Below the pieces are notes generated by a model. The model ran no database searches. It saw nothing but the letters and a program-made list of their open reading frames with translations, and was not told the DNA's origin. From NCBI GenBank assembly GCA_964622775.1, contig CAZUSO010000030.1, forward strand, positions 1 through 33,711: 33,711 nucleotides of DNA, written 5' to 3'. Positions 1-7,141 of this stretch are shown piece by piece (the stretch's first letter is position 1; every line of letters starts with the position of its first letter). This DNA is from CAZUSO01 sp964622775 (GTDB lineage: Bacteria > Bacteroidota > Bacteroidia > Chitinophagales > Chitinophagaceae). The position numbers and the translations under genes were made by a program.

Positions 1-690
1 TTCTCTGAACGGGAAATTTTAGATCGAAACGCTATATTTTAATATGTCTTTAATACTGTTTTAAGTCAGTAAACTTGTTCTAAATTTTGACAAAGATAAA
101 TATTTTAGTCTTTATTTCACAATCCATTTATTTGAAGGAGGAGTGCTTACCTTCGGTGAGAAAAGTTCAAATTTTCGTTCGAGACTATAAGAGAGTTAAA
201 AAATTTCAGACCGGATTATCTGCGGTCAGAGCCTGCTTACTGCATTTCCGGGGAAAACGCCGAACCTCCTCCTGAACACTACGGCGAACGGGGTATTATA
301 GCTTATAGCTTTCTTTTAGGAAGCTTTTGGCAGGTTGCTTTTCGAGTGTTCAATACCGCACGGGAAATACCATGGATCAACTGGTCGCCCTTGCCGGAAG
401 TGGATTTTAAAAGAATCTCCAGGTATGCTGCGGTCAACCTGCAGGCCGTGCAACATTACAGTGAAAGGAAGAAAACCTGCATGGTTAAAATTATACACTG
501 AAGATTGGGGAGCATTACCGGGATGATTTTGCCGCAGCAATGTACCGGAGGCGAAAGCCCCTGTGGGATGACTAAGCGTATTTCATCCCGGCTTTATTAC
601 TTTACATCCCTACTATTCTATATACAAAAGGCTGCCTGTTATTTTTGAGCCGGTTATTAGCAAAACAGTTTTTATTAGGAAAGGCTCAGC
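1..690. other. Region without an intact gene; degenerate coding fragments
   Basis: No convincing intact gene is visible. Bases 1-42 read as 13 codons then a stop in frame 1 and could be the tail of a gene entering from the left, but this is too short to judge. Between about 317 and 495 one plus-strand frame stays open for nearly 60 codons with a protein-like composition (Trp-, Arg- and Tyr-containing) and then stops. A second frame continues from about 508 to 575 with residues resembling a real C-terminus (IGEHYRDDFAAAMYRRR, then a short tail and a stop). This pattern fits a frameshifted, decayed gene, but I do not recognise the family. The other open frames here have no start context or recognisable motif. 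Confidence 0.3.
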
Positions 691-921
691 TTACAAATCG
701 TTTTTATCCTCCATGTTAGGCTCTAACAATTTGTACACGCTGATTTGGAGAAAGTTGGCGATCCTGTATAGCTGCTGTATAGACGGTTGACTGCTGTTGG
801 TACACCATTTGGAAACGGTTGTGCCGCTCACATCCAGGAACTGGGCAAGGGTCTTGTTTTTGACCTGCTTCATGGCAAGCCATGCTTTTATCCTGTTGTA
901 AGATTGAGGCTGCTTTTTCAT
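691..921 (-). CDS. Small XRE-family helix-turn-helix regulator
   Basis: A 76-residue DNA-binding protein made almost entirely of one HTH_XRE (Cro/C1-type) domain. The segment NRIKAWLAMKQVKNKTLAQ followed by FLDVSGTTVSKWCTNSSQPS gives helices 1 to 3, and IQQLYRIANFLQISVYKLL gives helices 4 and 5. The recognition helix is around SGTTVSKWC. The frame is open further upstream to 975, but the first 18 residues are hydrophobic and do not belong to the fold, so I choose the internal ATG at 921. Such single-domain regulators are common in Bacteroidota, both on mobile elements and as orphan regulators. Nothing adjacent shows its target. It points away from the downstream genes, and the region on its 3' side is degraded, so it may be a leftover of an accessory element. 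Confidence 0.75.
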   Translation of the reverse strand: MKKQPQSYNRIKAWLAMKQVKNKTLAQFLDVSGTTVSKWCTNSSQPSIQQLYRIANFLQISVYKLLEPNMEDKNDL

Positions 922-1010
922 TTTGGTAAAAATAGCCGAACAAAATCTAATGAGTTTATAGTAAAAATGCACCATGTTTTAAAAAAGTGAATATAAATTG
1001 GAATAATATT

Positions 1011-1041
1011 CTTTTTAATAAAAAAATTTCTTTTAAATTTG
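1011..1041 (+). promoter_or_regulatory. Possible Bacteroidota-type promoter for the 61-aa lipoprotein
   Basis: TAAATTTG at 1034-1041 matches the Bacteroidota -7 consensus TAnnTTTG. Nineteen bases upstream lies CTTT (1011-1014), a weak version of the -33 TTTG box. It would give a leader of roughly 110 nt before the ATG at 1158. The surroundings are very AT-rich, so a chance match is possible. Confidence 0.3.
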
Positions 1042-1157
1042 CTTCGTAACTGAAATGTTAAAACAATAAGTGGAAAAATAATGATAAGTATATCATTATC
1101 ATTTAATCAGCCATAATTTCATAAAATATCATAATCATTTAATCTTTAAAACAACAA

Positions 1158-1343
1158 ATGAACAACATGAAGCAATTTATTTTCGCCGCCGTTTTATCGC
1201 TCATTGCCTTTTCCGGTATGACCAGTTGTAAGAATTGTAAAAAATGCAGTGTTAATATTATGGGTGCTGAAGTCAGTTCCGGCAAAGAGCTTTGCGGAGA
1301 TGAGCTCAAGCAGGCAGAAGCTGCGGGCATGAGCTGCCAGTAA
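1158..1343 (+). CDS. Small cysteine-rich lipoprotein, function unknown
   Basis: A 61-residue exported protein. A short basic N-terminus and a hydrophobic stretch (about residues 7-20) lead to a lipobox-like GMTSC, with Cys24 as the likely lipidated residue. The mature part is only about 37 residues and keeps four more cysteines (C27, C30, C46, C60), including a CxxC at 27-30 that could form disulphides or bind metal. Translation could begin at Met1 or Met4 (1158 or 1167); both leave the signal peptide intact. Tiny Cys-rich lipoproteins of this type are frequent in Bacteroidota and generally uncharacterised. It stands alone, about 490 bp upstream of the next gene, and a palindrome follows its stop. 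Confidence 0.65.
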   Translation: MNNMKQFIFAAVLSLIAFSGMTSCKNCKKCSVNIMGAEVSSGKELCGDELKQAEAAGMSCQ

Positions 1344-1832
1344 TATTCAGGTGAAACTGCAGTATGACCATTAAAATTAATGGTAGCATTCCAAATTAGA
1401 GGGGCATTCCTAAAAACAATACGGGCGTCTATGCCGAATACTCCCTGACTGGAGGATATTGTCCGGGCGTAAATTGTAGCGCGACTACCCCATTTCAATA
1501 AATTGGCTATTTTACCCAGCGATTGTCGGGTGAAAAATTTTTGTTCAAATGGAGTGCGGAAGTAAATATGTATAATCATTTATGTGATTTGTGCGAAAAC
1601 ATAAATGCAGGGTTTTGACTATAAAGGCAAGAAAAGCCCTGAACTTCTCAAAGAAAAAATCATTATAAATAAATGTTAATAAAATTATTATGGATCTTTC
1701 AGCAAAGCCTAAATACAGGCAGGGTCATTTCCTGTCCCTGTGTAAATTATAAGAAAAACTTTAAACAACAGGCAGCTTAAATATGCCGAGCGTAATCTTA
1801 TTATCAATACACTAATTATTAAAATTTTAAAA
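1344..1832. other. 489-bp intergenic region
   Basis: No supported gene. It contains the palindrome at 1367-1384. A minus-strand open frame covers part of it (about 1345-1579) but overlaps the lipoprotein gene antisense and has no recognisable motif. A 20-codon plus-strand frame starts at 1690 (MDLSAKPKYRQGHFL) but is too short to call. The last ~150 bases are strongly AT-rich and should carry the promoter of the 1833 gene, though I cannot single out a good TAnnTTTG box. Confidence 0.4.
1367..1384. repeat. Perfect 18-bp palindromic repeat after the lipoprotein gene
   Basis: ACCATTAA and TTAATGGT are perfect 8-bp arms separated by AA, starting 24 bp after the lipoprotein stop codon. No T-run follows, so it is a poor intrinsic terminator. 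It could be a regulator-binding site or a weak hairpin. Confidence 0.35.
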
Positions 1833-2684
1833 ATGATTCTTAACAAAAGTGTTACCCCAAGCGACGGAGAAGTTTCCGTAAAATCTTATCAATGTTCATC
1901 TTTTAACTCTTTTCTTCTCGGAATAAAAGCAAAAGGATATGTAGAAGTAACGAATAAACGTTTGTCGTTTCAGGCAGCGGGTGTAGGAATGTCAAAAAAT
2001 AAAAGCGTTATCCATAATGAAATACCTATTTCCGAAGTTGTAGGTATAAGTATCTTTTTGGGAAAACCTTTTAATTGGTTACGATTGCTTTTGGGTATCC
2101 TGCTTATTTCTCTAATGGTATTGCTTACAACTGCTATTGTTTCAACTCTATTCTCCTTTTTAAACGATAGCCCTAAAATGTACCAAACTGTTCTTTGGGG
2201 TTTGTTTGTAGGGGCTTTATATCTAGCTTATCTGAATCGGGATTCAGATTATAGGGCAGATGAAGCATTGTCCTCGAAAAGTGAAATAAAAGACAACTCC
2301 TTAAAAGAAATGGCAATAATGGCTTTGGGCTTAGGAATATTAGGGGCAATTATTAAAGATTCTATGGGTTTTTACAATCAATTAGGCTCTGCAAAATTTG
2401 CTATGCCCGTATTTGTAATTACATTGATATATGCTTTGTATAGATACTCTAAAAAACCAGCTTTTTCTTTATCTATTTTTTCAAAAAGCAGCTCTAATGC
2501 AATAGTGGAAATTGCGATACCTTCCCCGCTTCCATTCCAAAGTAATAAGTCCAATTCTACTGCTTCTAAAGCTTTAACAGGAAAGCCCGATGTAGATAGC
2601 TTATTGGTGTTGCAGGAATTAGGTGCAGTCATTCTTGATATACAGAATATGGGTGAACACGGAATTGAAAAATGGAAAAAATAA
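1833..2684 (+). CDS. PH-like domain membrane protein, first gene of the multi-protein system
   Basis: A 283-residue membrane protein. Residues 1-78 look like a small beta-rich, bacterial PH-like domain (GYVEVTNKRLSFQA then IHNEIPISEVVGISIF, the alternating pattern of bPH sheets). Hydrophobic segments follow at about 82-109, 116-134, 159-176 and 188-206. The soluble tail ends in a hydrophobic/acidic helix, VLQELGAVILDIQNMGEHGI. I infer a cytoplasmic PH-like domain anchored by four helices, with the tail as a partner-binding segment. The stop is 6 bp before the next gene, so the two are co-transcribed and open the first transcription unit of the block. The family is not one I can name. The PH assignment rests on pattern only. 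Confidence 0.65.
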   Translation: MILNKSVTPSDGEVSVKSYQCSSFNSFLLGIKAKGYVEVTNKRLSFQAAGVGMSKNKSVIHNEIPISEVVGISIFLGKPFNWLRLLLGILLISLMVLLTTAIVSTLFSFLNDSPKMYQTVLWGLFVGALYLAYLNRDSDYRADEALSSKSEIKDNSLKEMAIMALGLGILGAIIKDSMGFYNQLGSAKFAMPVFVITLIYALYRYSKKPAFSLSIFSKSSSNAIVEIAIPSPLPFQSNKSNSTASKALTGKPDVDSLLVLQELGAVILDIQNMGEHGIEKWKK

Positions 2685-2690
2685 AAACTT

Positions 2691-3545
2691 ATGGCATCAA
2701 ATAATGACAAGTTAAGTAGAATAGAAATGTTTAGGGCAGCTGTTAGCGTTGTACATTCACTTAGCGGAAACCCTGAAAATATCGAAAGTCTAAAGCAAAG
2801 TCAATCGCATCACGAACAAGTTATTGAGAAGCCGTCTAATACGAAAACGGTTGAACAACACAATCAACAAGTTAGAGCAGACCAAGCGAAAGAACAAAAT
2901 GAAATGGCAGACACCCTTTCAGATGCTAAGGATATAGATGATAAAAGGAAAAATGATGAGTTTGAAAAAGAGGAACCTGCTTTTAAAAAAGAAAATGCAA
3001 CAACTGATGAAAGCAAAAATCTAAAAGTTGATAAGCAGGAAAGCCAATCAAAGATTCAAAAGCAGGCAAACGAGGAGCAAAAGAACACGGAACAAGATGC
3101 CGACAACAGTCAGGAAAAAGGCAATCAGTCGCAAACAAATGAGAACCTAAATCAGGAAAGTGAGAGCCAATCAAAGACTCAGGAACAGGCAAACAAGGAA
3201 CAAAATAACACGGAAAAAGGAGCTGACAACAGTCAGGAAGAAGGCAATCAGTCGCAAACAAATGAAAACGTGAGTCAAGAAAGTAAGAGCCAGGCAAAAA
3301 TACAGGCGCAGGCAAATGAGGAAAAAACTATCATAGAGCAAAGTACAGACAACAATCAGGAAAAAGGCAATCAGTCGCAAACAAATGAAAACGTAAATCA
3401 GGAAAGCGAAAGCCAGTCAAAGATTCAGGCACAGGCAAGCGAGGAACAAAATAACACAGCGCAAGCTACTGATAATAGTCAATCATCAACAGAATCACAG
3501 ACTACAAGTAATACGCAGTCAACAAGCACAGGACAAACAAGATAG
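2691..3545 (+). CDS. Gln/Asn/Glu-rich tandem-repeat protein
   Basis: A 284-residue hydrophilic protein with no signal peptide or membrane segment. Residues 1-30 look foldable (LSRIEMFRAAVSVVHSLSG, probably an amphipathic helix) and may be the docking part. From about residue 35 it is highly charged and Gln/Glu/Lys/Asn-rich. Residues 141-263 are three tandem copies of a 41-residue unit that includes GNQSQTNEN and a QESxSQ stretch, preceded by a partial copy. The C-terminus is Ser/Thr/Gln-rich. The composition suggests a disordered or extended coiled linker. Spacing is 6 bp from the gene before and 4 bp to the ATPase gene after, so I infer an adaptor or scaffold of the same complex. No homologous family is recognised. 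Confidence 0.65.
   Translation: MASNNDKLSRIEMFRAAVSVVHSLSGNPENIESLKQSQSHHEQVIEKPSNTKTVEQHNQQVRADQAKEQNEMADTLSDAKDIDDKRKNDEFEKEEPAFKKENATTDESKNLKVDKQESQSKIQKQANEEQKNTEQDADNSQEKGNQSQTNENLNQESESQSKTQEQANKEQNNTEKGADNSQEEGNQSQTNENVSQESKSQAKIQAQANEEKTIIEQSTDNNQEKGNQSQTNENVNQESESQSKIQAQASEEQNNTAQATDNSQSSTESQTTSNTQSTSTGQTR
3111..3479 (+). repeat. Three tandem 123-bp in-frame repeats
   Basis: Units start at 3111, 3234 and 3357. Each is 123 bp (41 codons) and begins with CAGGAAAAAGGC or a close variant coding Gln-Glu-Lys/Glu-Gly. A fourth, diverged partial copy precedes the first. The units differ by scattered substitutions, so the expansion is not very recent. Copy number could vary between strains. 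Confidence 0.85.
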
Positions 3546-3549
3546 CATT

Positions 3550-4875
3550 ATGAGTCAGCTACAAAATTTGGTAAAACACCTTTTGGGTATAGAATTAATT
3601 AAAGACAGAAGCAAATTGGCTTTTGATGTACCAAACCCACGTTGTAAAATCGGCGGTAAAGATTTTAAGGGTAATCCGTTAATATTACCACTTGACGATT
3701 CTTTATTCAGCAAACACCTTTTGTTTTTAGGCAATATCGGAACAGGAAAGACAAACGCTATCTCACAGGTTATTTCGCAAATAAAAAATCAGTTGACGGA
3801 AAATGATTTAATGATTGTGTTTGATACAAAAGGTGACTTTTATAATCAGTTTTTCCGAGACGGAGATATTGTAATAAGCAATGATAGTTCAAAATTTAAG
3901 GGTGTAAACGACCATTGGAATATATTTTCGGAAGTTACTATTGACAATACCTTACAAAGTGTTACAGAAAATGCTCTTGAAATTGCAAGTAACCTTTTTG
4001 CAGATAAAGTTAAACATTCAAGTTCGCCGTTCTTCCCACAGGCTGCCAAAGATATTCTTGCTACATTTTTAAAAGTCGTTGCAACAAAGCAAAATAAAGA
4101 CGTTCAAAATAACGAAGACCTTATTGAATACTTTGAAATATCAGGCAAGAAAGAAATACAACAGTTTTTTGAAACATACAAACAGAATAGAATAAACAGC
4201 TACATTTCAAAAGATGCTTCGGCTCAGGCTGACGGTGTCATTTCAGAATTAAACCAGCCTTTAGGCGAGATTTTCATTGGAGATTTTCGCAAAAAAGGTA
4301 ATCTCTCAATACGGAATTTGGTTCGTAAAAAAGGAGGAAAGACAATATTCTTAGAATATGATATTTCCGTTGGCAGTATTCTCACCCCTGTTTATCGCCT
4401 TTTATTTGACCTTGCGATTAAAGAAACTTTAAGTAGTTCCAAACGAGAACAACCAAATGGCAATGTCTGGTTTTTTATTGACGAGTTTAGTTTGCTTCCG
4501 AATCTTAAATATCTTGATAATGGTATTAATTTCGGCAGAAGCCAAGGGGCAAAATTCATAATAGGCGTACAAAACATTCCGCAGGTTTATCACGAATATG
4601 GAGAAGATTTAGGACAAAGTCTTTTATCAGGAATGAGAACCGTTTTTTCATTTCATATTGACGATATTAAATCAAGGGAGTTCATACAAAACAGATATGG
4701 CTATGCACAAAAAAGGTTTTCATATTCGGATTCTTTTGGAAAATCAGTTGACAGTGTTGTACCGATGAAAGTAATTGAAGATTGGGATATTTCAAATCTG
4801 ACAACAGGTTCTGCCATAGTAGGTCTTCCGGACGGCAACCCTTTCATTTTCCAGTTTGACGAATTCATTAAATAA
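3550..4875 (+). CDS. VirD4/TraD/HerA-type P-loop ATPase
   Basis: A 441-residue soluble ATPase of the FtsK/HerA superfamily, closest in pattern to type IV coupling proteins. Walker A is GNIGTGKT (residues 61-68). The strand MIVFDTKGDFYNQF (about 88-101) corresponds to the coupling-protein DxKGE segment. Walker B is VWFFIDEFSLLP (about 306-317), with the DE pair at 311-312. FGRSQGAKFIIGVQNIPQVYHEYG (about 328-351) matches the sensor/Gln region of VirD4-like motors. Coupling proteins are usually 550-700 residues with two N-terminal transmembrane helices. This one has none and is short, and no relaxase or mating-pore gene is nearby. Such motors move DNA or protein; I infer it powers something in this local complex rather than conjugation. 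A terminator follows 26 bp after the stop. Confidence 0.85.
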   Translation: MSQLQNLVKHLLGIELIKDRSKLAFDVPNPRCKIGGKDFKGNPLILPLDDSLFSKHLLFLGNIGTGKTNAISQVISQIKNQLTENDLMIVFDTKGDFYNQFFRDGDIVISNDSSKFKGVNDHWNIFSEVTIDNTLQSVTENALEIASNLFADKVKHSSSPFFPQAAKDILATFLKVVATKQNKDVQNNEDLIEYFEISGKKEIQQFFETYKQNRINSYISKDASAQADGVISELNQPLGEIFIGDFRKKGNLSIRNLVRKKGGKTIFLEYDISVGSILTPVYRLLFDLAIKETLSSSKREQPNGNVWFFIDEFSLLPNLKYLDNGINFGRSQGAKFIIGVQNIPQVYHEYGEDLGQSLLSGMRTVFSFHIDDIKSREFIQNRYGYAQKRFSYSDSFGKSVDSVVPMKVIEDWDISNLTTGSAIVGLPDGNPFIFQFDEFIK

Positions 4876-4900
4876 CATATAAATACAACATATTGAAAAC

Positions 4901-4929
4901 AGTCAATCTTATAGGATGTTTGACTTTTT
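4901..4929 (+). terminator. Intrinsic terminator after the coupling-type ATPase gene
   Basis: AGTCAA (4901-4906) pairs with TTGACT (4920-4925) around a 13-nt loop, and the stem runs into TTTTTG. It lies 26 bp past the stop at 4875 and would end the first transcription unit (1833-4875). Confidence 0.5.
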
Positions 4930-4955
4930 GATAGCAGCATAAGGAATATTACGGG

Positions 4956-5060
4956 ATGCAATATTGTGTATTTTTAAGCACTTTCGTTGCCTGTGGAGTA
5001 ATAATGTTGGGTTTATTATTTATACTGCTGTTCGACAAAAACAGCATAATCCTAAATTAA
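4956..5060 (+). CDS. Possible 34-aa single-pass membrane peptide
   Basis: ATG at 4956 preceded by AAGGAA about ten bases upstream, then 34 codons and TAA. The peptide has one hydrophobic span (VFLSTFVACGVIMLGLLFIL, about residues 5-24) and a short polar tail (FDKNSIILN). The composition fits a small membrane peptide placed between the two halves of the system. It is short enough to be chance in AT-rich DNA, and there is no homology evidence. Confidence 0.25.
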   Translation: MQYCVFLSTFVACGVIMLGLLFILLFDKNSIILN

Positions 5061-5345
5061 TCATTAGTAAGGCATTTCAGCCGATTGTGAAAAATTACTC
5101 CCTGCTTTTGTAAAGTCCGTTCAGATTTGGATATTTCAAAAAATCATCTCGTTTTTTTGAATATTATACATTCTAAACAGCTTTATTATTCTCTTTATGA
5201 TACAATAACATAGAAGTTTTTTTCAATTAGATAATGATGATTTATTATCTTTTCTTTTTTTTCATTTTGTGTATTTCTTGTCCTGACAATTTATTACATT
5301 AGCACTGTTAATTTTCTAATGCTCCCTGCTGAAATACATTTATAA

Positions 5346-6608
5346 ATGAAAAAATCAAAAATCGCCGTAATTCCAATTTCTATTATCACACTTGGATTAA
5401 TGGGCTGTCCCCCAAATAATACTGCAACATGGGACTTTCCAAAATCTTCACTTATCCAAACGGTATCCTCTTCAGAGAACCTGGAGGTTGATGTGTATTT
5501 AGATGCTACTACTTCTATGCAGGGATTTGCATCTGCTACTTCCAACAACTTTACACAGTTAATAGACGATATAGAGCTGGTAACCAGGAATGTATGGAAA
5601 CAGACAGATCTCCGTTTTTATAAATTCGGAACAAAGGTAGATTCCTTAAACCGGGAGCAGTTTATACAAGGTAAAAGCAATCCTAAGTTTTATGCTGACC
5701 GTTTTACTGCCAATCAGGTAAATATAGATAAAGCTGTTGTTAATACTGATCCGGAAAGAGTGAGTATAATTATTACGGATTTATTTTACAAAGGACAGGA
5801 TATTAACAGTGTTGTAGCTGCACTTAACGAAAGTTGCATCAAAAAAGGAATAGAGATAGGCGTACTTACGGTAAGCACCCCGTTTACCGGTGTAGTGGCA
5901 GATGTAACACCCGCCGTTACTTTAAAAGATGAAATCCGTCCGCTTTATGTGCTGATATTTGGAAACAGGGCTAATATCAACAGGGTATTCGAGGCTTTTA
6001 AAAACAAGCCTTATATAACACCCAACAATAAATTATTAGTAAGTAGATATCCTTTAAACGATTACGAAGTTAATGTAATAAAACACAAAAATAAAGACAA
6101 CAATGCCATCAACTCCGACCAGGGAAGTGTAGCTAAATATAAAGAATATGGTAACGTCTTCGGATTCAAATTAAAGGAAAAAGGCAAAGAGGCACTGTTA
6201 GATTTTGAACTGATTGTGAAAGCAGATGAAGCTTTCCCTGCTTACGATGCCGGAAATATACAGTTTACCGGATATAAAAAAGGTGCAAAAGATACCGACT
6301 CTGTAAAGACGGACGAATTATCTTTCAGGGACATTCAGGTGGAAGGAAATAAAATAACAGGAAAAATTGCTGTTAGTAATAAAAACAAGGAGGATGGGTT
6401 TTCGTATATGGTAACAGTTGGGTTCAACAATACCAAGCCTTTGATTATGCCGGGATGGGTAAAAAATTATGATACAGACCAATATACTGATGCAAGTCCT
6501 AAAGACAAAACCATTTATCTCAACAAATTATGCTCCGAAGTATTTACATACAATACGACATACAACCATCCGGTAATCGGCAAATTCTATTTGTATCTAA
6601 GGAGATAA
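5346..6608 (+). CDS. vWA-like domain lipoprotein
   Basis: A 420-residue exported protein. The signal peptide ends in a lipobox, LMGC, with Cys21 lipidated. The next residues (PPNNT) lack the acidic surface-export signal of Bacteroidota lipoproteins, so a periplasm-facing anchor is likely. Residues 47-180 resemble a von Willebrand A fold: strand VDVYLDATTSM carries a MIDAS-like DxTxS at 53-57 (DxSxS in the classic form), and IIITDLF at 141-147 supplies the TD of the second metal motif. Residues ~200-420 are beta-rich and unassigned. vWA domains mediate metal-dependent protein contacts and recur next to FtsZ-like and chaperone genes in bacterial multi-component systems. It opens the second transcription unit, which suggests it reports or transmits a periplasmic cue to the cytoplasmic components. 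Confidence 0.75.
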   Translation: MKKSKIAVIPISIITLGLMGCPPNNTATWDFPKSSLIQTVSSSENLEVDVYLDATTSMQGFASATSNNFTQLIDDIELVTRNVWKQTDLRFYKFGTKVDSLNREQFIQGKSNPKFYADRFTANQVNIDKAVVNTDPERVSIIITDLFYKGQDINSVVAALNESCIKKGIEIGVLTVSTPFTGVVADVTPAVTLKDEIRPLYVLIFGNRANINRVFEAFKNKPYITPNNKLLVSRYPLNDYEVNVIKHKNKDNNAINSDQGSVAKYKEYGNVFGFKLKEKGKEALLDFELIVKADEAFPAYDAGNIQFTGYKKGAKDTDSVKTDELSFRDIQVEGNKITGKIAVSNKNKEDGFSYMVTVGFNNTKPLIMPGWVKNYDTDQYTDASPKDKTIYLNKLCSEVFTYNTTYNHPVIGKFYLYLRR

Positions 6609-6664
6609 ATAATCAGCTATTATATTTTCAATCATTAAACAATTAAAAAACAACAATAAGTATT

Positions 6665-7123
6665 ATGAACAAGAGTCCGCTTAATTATCTTATTACCATT
6701 GCGCTTGGTGCTGTTGTGTGGGTAGTGTTAGCTGTAATATTCGCCCCTGCACTGTCAGAAAGTCCATCATTGTCCGAAAAGGATCCCACGCAATTAGCGA
6801 ATGAGTTGCAATACATTTTTGGTTCAGGTATTGTCGCGAGTATTATATCAGCTTGTTCCTGGTATTTCTACGGTTCGCAGGAATCCACAGCAGGCAACTT
6901 AGTAGCTGCTAAAAAACGCTGGTATGTACTTTTTATCGGGCAGATTATTTTATCCGTTGGTTTGGTAACAACCTTAATAATGATGAACTCTTTAGAAGGT
7001 ATTGAACCCAAATGGTTTGGTATTTATTATGCTATCATAGCCTTGTTCACTTTTATATTTTTCTGGCTGACTACCTATATGATGTCTCCCAGAACAGTAA
7101 AATTTATTCCATTAGGTAAGTAA
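6665..7123 (+). CDS. Small four-helix membrane protein, unknown function
   Basis: A 152-residue integral membrane protein with hydrophobic segments at about residues 8-29, 50-69, 86-107 and 118-140. Short loops join them, and a basic C-terminus (SPRTVKFIPLGK) is probably cytoplasmic. The loop after helix 1 is Ser/Pro/Glu-rich. No catalytic motif is visible and I do not recognise the family. It lies 56 bp after the vWA lipoprotein gene and 18 bp before the tubulin-like gene, so it probably belongs to the same complex, possibly linking the periplasmic lipoprotein to the cytoplasmic GTPase. Confidence 0.65.
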   Translation: MNKSPLNYLITIALGAVVWVVLAVIFAPALSESPSLSEKDPTQLANELQYIFGSGIVASIISACSWYFYGSQESTAGNLVAAKKRWYVLFIGQIILSVGLVTTLIMMNSLEGIEPKWFGIYYAIIALFTFIFFWLTTYMMSPRTVKFIPLGK

Positions 7124-7141
7124 AAAAACGACATATTAATT

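Larger units (their letters stand above)
4876..5345. other. 470-bp AT-rich spacer between the two transcription units
   Basis: It holds the terminator at 4901-4929 and one possible micro-ORF (4956-5060). The remaining ~285 bp are very AT-rich, with poly-T runs near 5217-5265. The second unit's promoter should lie here, but no clear TTTG/TAnnTTTG pair is visible. No RNA gene was recognised. Confidence 0.4.

Noticed and set aside
87..275. 62-codon plus-strand open frame
   Set aside because: No domain, motif or start context, and the sequence composition is not protein-like; probably chance in AT-rich DNA.
1139..1579. 146-codon minus-strand open frame
   Set aside because: It lies antisense to the lipoprotein gene with its clear signal peptide and lipobox, and its translation shows no recognisable domain.
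3111..3479. Regular repeats as a possible CRISPR array
   Set aside because: The 123-bp units are contiguous without spacers and lie in frame within a coding sequence; no cas genes are present.
3550..4875. Evidence for a conjugative element
   Set aside because: Only the coupling-type ATPase is present; no relaxase, mating-pair proteins, integrase or attachment repeats were seen.
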